NCBI RefSeq assembly: GCF_004366635.1
Contig: NZ_SORN01000005.1
Span: 27,737 to 91,736 of the forward strand
DNA length: 64,000 nucleotides
Source of the DNA: Roseinatronobacter bogoriensis DSM 18756
GTDB taxonomy: Bacteria > Pseudomonadota > Alphaproteobacteria > Rhodobacterales > Rhodobacteraceae
Direction: 5' to 3'
Shown here: positions 59,503 through 64,000 of the stretch, one piece after another
Layout: each line of letters opens with the position of its first letter
Numbering within the stretch: position 1 is the first letter of the stretch
The notes under the pieces: model-generated
Databases searched by the model: none
What the model was told of the DNA's origin: nothing
Seen by the model: the letters and a program-made list of their open reading frames with translations, nothing else
Position numbers and translations under genes: made by a program

Positions 59503-60711
59503 TTAGTCCCAGCCGTCTTTCAGGATCACGTCAGACACGCCATCGCGCCCACGCGCGGCTACGCCCCGGAACACGCCATCCTGCCATTGGCCTACAGTCC
59601 AGTACCGCTCGTTATCGTTCATCTCGTTGAACTGGACCGGACCAAGCACGGTTTCATAGGTGTTGGAGTTGTCTTGCAGATATTCCATCACCACAGCCCG
59701 GTCCTTGGACCCTGTCGCCTCTATCGCCTGTCCGAGGATTTCAAGCGTGGCATAGGTCGAGGCAGAGGCCCAGAAATCCGGTCCCTGACCGCTCAACTCG
59801 GTATGAGCTTCGGCAAAGGCCTGAAAGGCTGGATCATCAGGGTTCACACCACCCATGCCCATCACTCCTTCGGCCTGCTCTCCAAAGCGCCCATAATAGG
59901 ATGGGAAAGCCGTGGCCACGGCCGTGAAGAACACGCTCGGCGTGAAGTTCTGGACAATGGCCTGATCTGTCAGTGCAAATGTATCGCCCGGATAGGACCA
60001 TGCGATAAAGGCGTCAGGCTCTGCCGCGCGGGCACCGTCAATGATGGGCGCTATATCCTGCGTGCCCAGCGGGTAAGAGGTCTGATACACAATCTCGAAG
60101 CCGTTTTCTTCCAGAACAGCGCGCGAAATTCCGGCCATCTCAATGCCGAAGGCATCGGCCACATTCACCAGCGCGACGCGGCTGCCGATTTCACCAGATT
60201 CGCGCAGATCGACCAGCACCTGCGCCGTGTCCTCGGCCATCACACCTGTCCGGCCCAGAACGAAGAACATGCCGGGAAATTGTGCCGACAGCTCTGGCTG
60301 CTGGTTGGTGACATTGGTGCCAGTGATCTGGGGGTAGCCCAACTGGCTGAAGATCGGCGCGGCGGCAAGGTTCAGCCCGGTCGAATAGGGCGCAACCATG
60401 AAATCGACGCGGTCTTGGGTGGCCATGCGTTGCGCGGCCTGAATGGCCTGCTGCGGGTTGGTTTGATCGTCATATTCGATCAATTCAATCAGCGCTGGCC
60501 CATCAGCAAGCTGAAGCCCCCCCGCCTCATTCGTCAGGTGCACCCATAGGCGCACTGCAGGCCAGTGGGTTACATCCGCCCCACCGGCAAGCGGTCCGGT
60601 CTTGGGCGCTGCAGCGCCAAGGCGGATTGTATCTTGCGCCTGAGCGGCGGTGATACCGGCGGCCAGTATAGCCGCGGTAGCCGCGCCCATCATCAGTGAT
60701 CTACGTTTCAT
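59503..60711 (-). CDS. livJ: ABC transporter periplasmic binding protein, LivJ-type
   Basis: A 402-residue exported binding protein. Signal peptide MKRRSLMMGAATAAILAAGITAAQA is cut before QDTIRLG. The mature protein is a two-lobe amino-acid-type receptor: LGAAAPKTGPLAGGADVTHWPAVRLWV and NPQQAIQAAQRMATQDRVDFMVAPYSTG. The family also binds amides, urea and aromatic compounds. It is first in the liv-ALDH-SDR(-flotillin) operon. Its upstream element matches that of the TRAP operon to the right (60821-60860). Confidence 0.87.
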   Translation of the reverse strand: MKRRSLMMGAATAAILAAGITAAQAQDTIRLGAAAPKTGPLAGGADVTHWPAVRLWVHLTNEAGGLQLADGPALIELIEYDDQTNPQQAIQAAQRMATQDRVDFMVAPYSTGLNLAAAPIFSQLGYPQITGTNVTNQQPELSAQFPGMFFVLGRTGVMAEDTAQVLVDLRESGEIGSRVALVNVADAFGIEMAGISRAVLEENGFEIVYQTSYPLGTQDIAPIIDGARAAEPDAFIAWSYPGDTFALTDQAIVQNFTPSVFFTAVATAFPSYYGRFGEQAEGVMGMGGVNPDDPAFQAFAEAHTELSGQGPDFWASASTYATLEILGQAIEATGSKDRAVVMEYLQDNSNTYETVLGPVQFNEMNDNERYWTVGQWQDGVFRGVAARGRDGVSDVILKDGWD

Positions 60712-60820
60712 CTGTCTACTCCTCCCAAAAGCGTGCCGGATTTCCGGTCACACAGACAAACAGTTTCGGTTCTTGCCTGGCATTTACCTGCCTAATTATG
60801 GCCTCTCTCTTCTTGCAGGC

Positions 60821-60860
60821 AATTATATTGTTTCCTGCTTTGTTTAACTTCAGGGTTATT
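60821..60860 (-). promoter_or_regulatory. Promoter element of livJ, shared with the second TRAP operon
   Basis: Reading leftward: TAACCCTGAAGTT, 13 nt, then a perfect TATAAT -10 (60827-60822), 111 bp before livJ. Against 63884-63923 the 40-bp blocks align without a gap, 29 of 40 identical by hand count, with both the TAACCCTGARGTT and AATATAATT ends conserved. The -35 would fall in the GAAGTT part. Confidence 0.6.
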
Positions 60861-60870
60861 ATGCCGCCAA

Positions 60871-62181
60871 TCAGCCCCGGCCCATCATCGTGTTGGGCAG
60901 ATACAGCGCAATCTCGGGGAACAGGATCAACAAGAACACACAAACCCCCATCGCCAGCCAGAATGGAATGATGCCACGATAGATCTTGGACAGGGGCACA
61001 TGCTGCGCCACTCCTTTCACCACAAAGACATTCATCCCCACAGGCGGCGAAATCAGCCCCATTTCGACGACCACCACCATGACGATGCCGAACCAGATCG
61101 GATCGTAACCAAGTGCCAGAATGACGGGCAGAACGATGGGCACCGTCAGCACCAGCATGGCGAACCCTTCCATGAATGTGCCCAGAATGATGTAAAGCGC
61201 GATGATGATCAGCAAGATACCCAAAGCAGGGACCGCCAATTCGCCCACGGCCGCCGCCAGATTGACGGGGATACGCGTCAGCGCCAGAAAGGGGGCGAAG
61301 AAATGCGCGCCGATCAGGATGAAGAACACCATTGAGGTGGTTTTGATCGTGCTCAGCAGCGCTTCGAAAAAGCGCGAGATGGTCATGTTGCCGGACCACA
61401 GCGCGTGCAGAAAGGTTAGGAACGCCCCCACCGAGGCCGCTTCGGTGACTGTAAAGATACCGGTATAGATGCCACCAATCACGATGGTTACGATGAACAG
61501 AAGCGCCCCGGAATTGCCCAACACGCGGAACCGTTCGGCAAAGCTGGTTCTGGGACCAGCCGGGCCTGCGGCTGGGTTCAGCCGCGACACCAGCATGACA
61601 GTGGCGACGAAAAGCAGCGTCAGCAACAGCCCGGGCAGGAAGCCTGCCAGAAACAGGCGGCCCACGGATTGTTCGGTCAGCAAGGCATAGACAATCAGCA
61701 CCGTCGAAGGCGGGATCAAAATGCCCAGCGTCCCGCCCGCGGCGATTGCGCCGGTGGCAAGGCCGGAATCGTATTTGTAACGTTCCATCTCGGGCAGGGC
61801 GACCTTGCCCATTGTTGCGGCTGCCGCGATCGAGGACCCGGACAAGGCTGCAAACCCCGCGCAGGAAATGATTGTGGCTGAGGCAAGCCCCCCGCGCCGA
61901 TGCCCGACCCAGCTATAGGCCGTGCGATACAACCCCTGTCCCATGCCCGAGACGGTGGCAAAAGCGCCCATCAGGATAAACAGGGGAACAACACTCAGGC
62001 TGAATACAGCCGAATAGCTATAGGGAAATGACCCCATGACATTCAACGCGGCCGTCGGTGAATTCAGAATGGCAATACCGCCCGCGCCCACAGCCATCAT
62101 TGCAAGGCCAATGGGAACGCGCAAGGCGAGCAGGGCAAACAGCGCCAGAAAGCCGACCAGACCGGCCATGAGTGGTGTCAT
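60871..62181 (-). CDS. TRAP transporter large permease (DctM family), second system
   Basis: A 436-residue permease with the DctM pattern: VVPLFILMGAFATVSGMGQGLYRTAYSWVGHRRGGLASATIISCAGFAALSGSSIAAAATMGKVALPEM and GGTLGILIPPSTVLIVYALLTEQS. Same length as the first DctM but clearly a different sequence. Overlaps dctQ by 4 bp. Substrate unknown; no catabolic gene is visible to the left except the liv operon. Confidence 0.9.
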   Translation of the reverse strand: MTPLMAGLVGFLALFALLALRVPIGLAMMAVGAGGIAILNSPTAALNVMGSFPYSYSAVFSLSVVPLFILMGAFATVSGMGQGLYRTAYSWVGHRRGGLASATIISCAGFAALSGSSIAAAATMGKVALPEMERYKYDSGLATGAIAAGGTLGILIPPSTVLIVYALLTEQSVGRLFLAGFLPGLLLTLLFVATVMLVSRLNPAAGPAGPRTSFAERFRVLGNSGALLFIVTIVIGGIYTGIFTVTEAASVGAFLTFLHALWSGNMTISRFFEALLSTIKTTSMVFFILIGAHFFAPFLALTRIPVNLAAAVGELAVPALGILLIIIALYIILGTFMEGFAMLVLTVPIVLPVILALGYDPIWFGIVMVVVVEMGLISPPVGMNVFVVKGVAQHVPLSKIYRGIIPFWLAMGVCVFLLILFPEIALYLPNTMMGRG

Positions 62182-62684
62182 TGTATTTCCTGTCTTTCAG
62201 CGCTGGAGGGGAACAGCGTCTTGAGACCTTCGAGCGCCAGAACAAGGGCAAACAGCCCAAGTGAAATGGCAACGGCAAACTGAAACGGATGCTTGGGGAT
62301 ACGCATCATGTTTGTGACATCGGACCAGCGCAAGCTGCCTGCAGCATATAGCCATGCACGCCATGCGACATAGGCAAGGAACGCGGCACCAACCAGATGC
62401 ACTAGGGCTGTCAGCCAGCGAAACACCGGCTGATCCAGCCAGCGGCCCAGCAGGTCAACGGTTACATGCCCGCGGGTGATCGCGGTATAGGGAAACCCAA
62501 GCGCCACGATCAACGACATCGCCAGTTCGGTCAATTCATAGCCGCCCCGAAAGGGGCGGCCAAAGAAGTAGCGCATGGTAATCTCGTAGATAACCAGCAA
62601 CATCAACCCGGCCAGCACCAGACCACCGCCATAGGCGATGAAGCGCAAAAGGCGTTCAAACCAACGTTCGATCTGTGCCAGCAT
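62178..62684 (-). CDS. TRAP transporter small permease (DctQ family), second system
   Basis: A 168-residue, four-helix membrane protein. GGLVLAGLMLLVIYEITMRYFFGRPFRGGYELTELAMSLIVALGFPYTAITRGHVTVDLL is a classical DctQ opening with the conserved RYFFGRPF. It begins 10 bp after dctP and overlaps dctM. Confidence 0.9.
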   Translation of the reverse strand: MLAQIERWFERLLRFIAYGGGLVLAGLMLLVIYEITMRYFFGRPFRGGYELTELAMSLIVALGFPYTAITRGHVTVDLLGRWLDQPVFRWLTALVHLVGAAFLAYVAWRAWLYAAGSLRWSDVTNMMRIPKHPFQFAVAISLGLFALVLALEGLKTLFPSSAERQEIQ

Positions 62685-62694
62685 GGGCCTCTAC

Positions 62695-63735
62695 TCAGTC
62701 CAGTGTGATGCCGGCAACGGCAAGAAGGGCGCGGCCATCAATGCCTTGCGCTTCCATCTCGGCGGCCCATTCGGCATAGATCGGTGACAGCGCTTCGAGC
62801 ACGCGTGCCTGCTCCTCTTCCGAGAATTCGATCACTTCCTTGCTGGAGTCGTTGCGCACGAATTCAACGCTTTCATCCGCGCGGGCCAGATAGGCTTCGG
62901 TGGCGCGGCGGCTTAGCTCGATCCCGGTCAGGTCATCAAGGATCGCCTGATGTTCTTCCGACAGGTTGTTATAGCTGCCCTCATTCATTACCACGGTAAA
63001 TTGCGAGCGGCCAAAGATCGGTCCGGTCAGCGTGTAGTAATTCGCCACCTCATGCATCCGGAAATCGAGGATCGTGGTGAATGGCACCATTGCCCCGTCG
63101 ATGACGCCACGCTCAAGCTGGGGGTAAAGTTCGGTGATCGGCATCGCGACCGGAGTGCCGCCCAAAGCCTCGATCTGGCCCGCCTGTGCCGCTGATGGCG
63201 AGCGCAAGATCATGCCCTCGATATCTTCCATCGCACGGATCGGCCGTTCACGGGTGTAGATGCCCGCATCATCCGCTGCCCAGAGCGCCAGAACCTTCAG
63301 TCCGTCGAATTCAGGGTCCAGATACCCGTTCTCCAGCAACTCCCACATCAGAGTGGTCGAGGCCACGCCATCTTCCGACAGGCCCGGAAGTTCGATCATC
63401 TGTGTGCGTGGAAATTGTGGCGAGGTGTAGCCGGGCAGGCTGAACACCATATCCACGGTGCCTTCCTGCGCCTGCCGGATCAGTTGCGGCGCACCGCCAC
63501 CCAACTGCATGGACGGATAAAGGGTGAGGGTCAGTTCTCCACCAGATCTTTCTTCGATCTCTGCGGCCAAAGGCTCCAGAATATTAGTGTAAATGATGTG
63601 GCTGGGCCCAACAAAGGTGTGCAGGCGCAATTCGGTTTGTGCGCTGGCAAACGATGCGCCGAACATCCCCACTGCGATTGCTGTCGCTGCGCTTGTGGCC
63701 CTCAGGGCTGCTGTTGTCTTGCGTGAAAGTTCCAT
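62695..63735 (-). CDS. TRAP transporter periplasmic binding protein (DctP family), second system
   Basis: A 346-residue exported receptor. The signal (RKTTAALRATSAATAIAVGMFGASFASA) is cut before QTEL. LRSPSAAQAGQIEALGGTPVAMPITELYPQLERGVIDGAM is the DctP ligand segment with the conserved Arg, and FTVVMNEGSYNNLSEEHQAILDDL follows. The frame is open to 63885, but ATG 63735 follows GGGAGGAAGACA. First gene of the dctPQM operon, preceded by the shared promoter element. Confidence 0.9.
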   Translation of the reverse strand: MELSRKTTAALRATSAATAIAVGMFGASFASAQTELRLHTFVGPSHIIYTNILEPLAAEIEERSGGELTLTLYPSMQLGGGAPQLIRQAQEGTVDMVFSLPGYTSPQFPRTQMIELPGLSEDGVASTTLMWELLENGYLDPEFDGLKVLALWAADDAGIYTRERPIRAMEDIEGMILRSPSAAQAGQIEALGGTPVAMPITELYPQLERGVIDGAMVPFTTILDFRMHEVANYYTLTGPIFGRSQFTVVMNEGSYNNLSEEHQAILDDLTGIELSRRATEAYLARADESVEFVRNDSSKEVIEFSEEEQARVLEALSPIYAEWAAEMEAQGIDGRALLAVAGITLD

Positions 63736-63883
63736 TGTCTTCCTCCCGGTTATATCTGTCTCAAGAAGTGTGCGGCAGGTGTGCCTGCTTTTCCCCGAAG
63801 CAAGCCCGCGCATCTCGCTGCCGTACGAATACGTTTCTACCCGGCCTGTGCGCGCAGGATACGATGCGTTTGCCCATGCTTTC

Positions 63884-63923
63884 AATTATATTTTTGTCCA
63901 TTTTTCTGAACCTCAGGGTTAAT
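63884..63923 (-). promoter_or_regulatory. Promoter element of the second TRAP operon, matching the livJ element
   Basis: Reading leftward: TAACCCTGAGGTT then a perfect TATAAT (63890-63885), 150 bp before dctP. The conserved left block TAACCCTGARGTT is not a sigma-70 -35, so it may be an activator site overlapping the -35. A regulator common to the two transport operons is inferred. Confidence 0.6.
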
Positions 63924-64000
63924 TCGAGCGGCTGACTTGCGTATTCTGACGGTGGCAACTGCGATGCCGTTGTTTCGGGGCGTTATTATATCAGCATTTT

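Noticed and set aside
59365..60549. 394-codon plus-strand frame opposite livJ
   Set aside because: Antisense to a well-supported binding protein; the translation shows no domain.
1..64000. tRNA, rRNA, CRISPR array, prophage or riboswitch
   Set aside because: No cloverleaf, conserved rRNA segment, regular repeat-spacer series, phage gene or known riboswitch core was recognised on reading both strands.

Overview
The window is high-GC, gene-dense, bacterial chromosomal DNA. It most resembles a marine or saline Rhodobacterales (Roseobacter-type alphaproteobacterium). The evidence is a DmdA-type demethylase, two TRAP transporters, a PcaQ-type LysR regulator, a perfect Irr-type box upstream of dps, a pca operon carrying a BKACE gene, and many ATGA start/stop overlaps. 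I found no rRNA, tRNA, CRISPR array or intact insertion sequence.

Layout. 1-7992: the 5' end of ppsA, a lone glycosyltransferase, then a tight plus-strand surface-sugar operon (epimerase, SAF-domain oxidoreductase, rfbF, rfbC-like epimerase, GT2 glycosyltransferase, Wzx-like flippase). 8085-11199: an Lrp regulator, a DmdA-like demethylase, OsmC and an ECHDC3-type crotonase. 11569-15012: ECF sigma and anti-sigma genes divergent from a secreted DUF4394 protein, and a Tat-exported serine hydrolase. 15370-22173: a type I secretion operon (TolC, ABC, HlyD) and opgG. 22457-26740: glpD-glpK behind an array of GlpR-like sites, a DUF1289 gene and dps.

26913-36990 looks like a hydroxycinnamate module. 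It has a TRAP transporter, two MarR regulators, a feruloyl-CoA synthetase, an SDR, a crotonase, an amidohydrolase and an acyl-CoA dehydrogenase. The set resembles the CoA-dependent deacetylating (Cou-type) route. 37180-48831 holds protocatechuate and related ring catabolism. pcaQ-pcaD and a galB-VOC dioxygenase-ligK-galD operon run left; pcaC-pcaH-pcaG-BKACE-pcaB runs right; pobR/pobA follows. Genes for both ortho cleavage and the lower 4-oxalomesaconate (4,5-cleavage) branch therefore lie back to back.

48923-60711 holds metF plus an aldehyde dehydrogenase behind twin palindromic operators. It also holds a Liv-type ABC transporter co-oriented with an aldehyde dehydrogenase, a degenerate CalA-like SDR and a flotillin. 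60871-63735 is a second TRAP transporter whose upstream element matches the one in front of livJ.

Much of the right half fits one inferred theme: uptake of lignin-derived aromatics, oxidation of aldehydes, CoA-dependent side-chain removal to 4-hydroxybenzoate or vanillate-type acids, hydroxylation by PobA, and ring cleavage. Least standard are the VOC-type extradiol dioxygenase inside a gal-type operon, BKACE in place of PcaIJ/PcaF, the SAF-oxidoreductase sugar cluster lacking rfbG, and the LivF with a long Pro/Ala-rich tail. All assignments are from reading the sequence; no database search was run.
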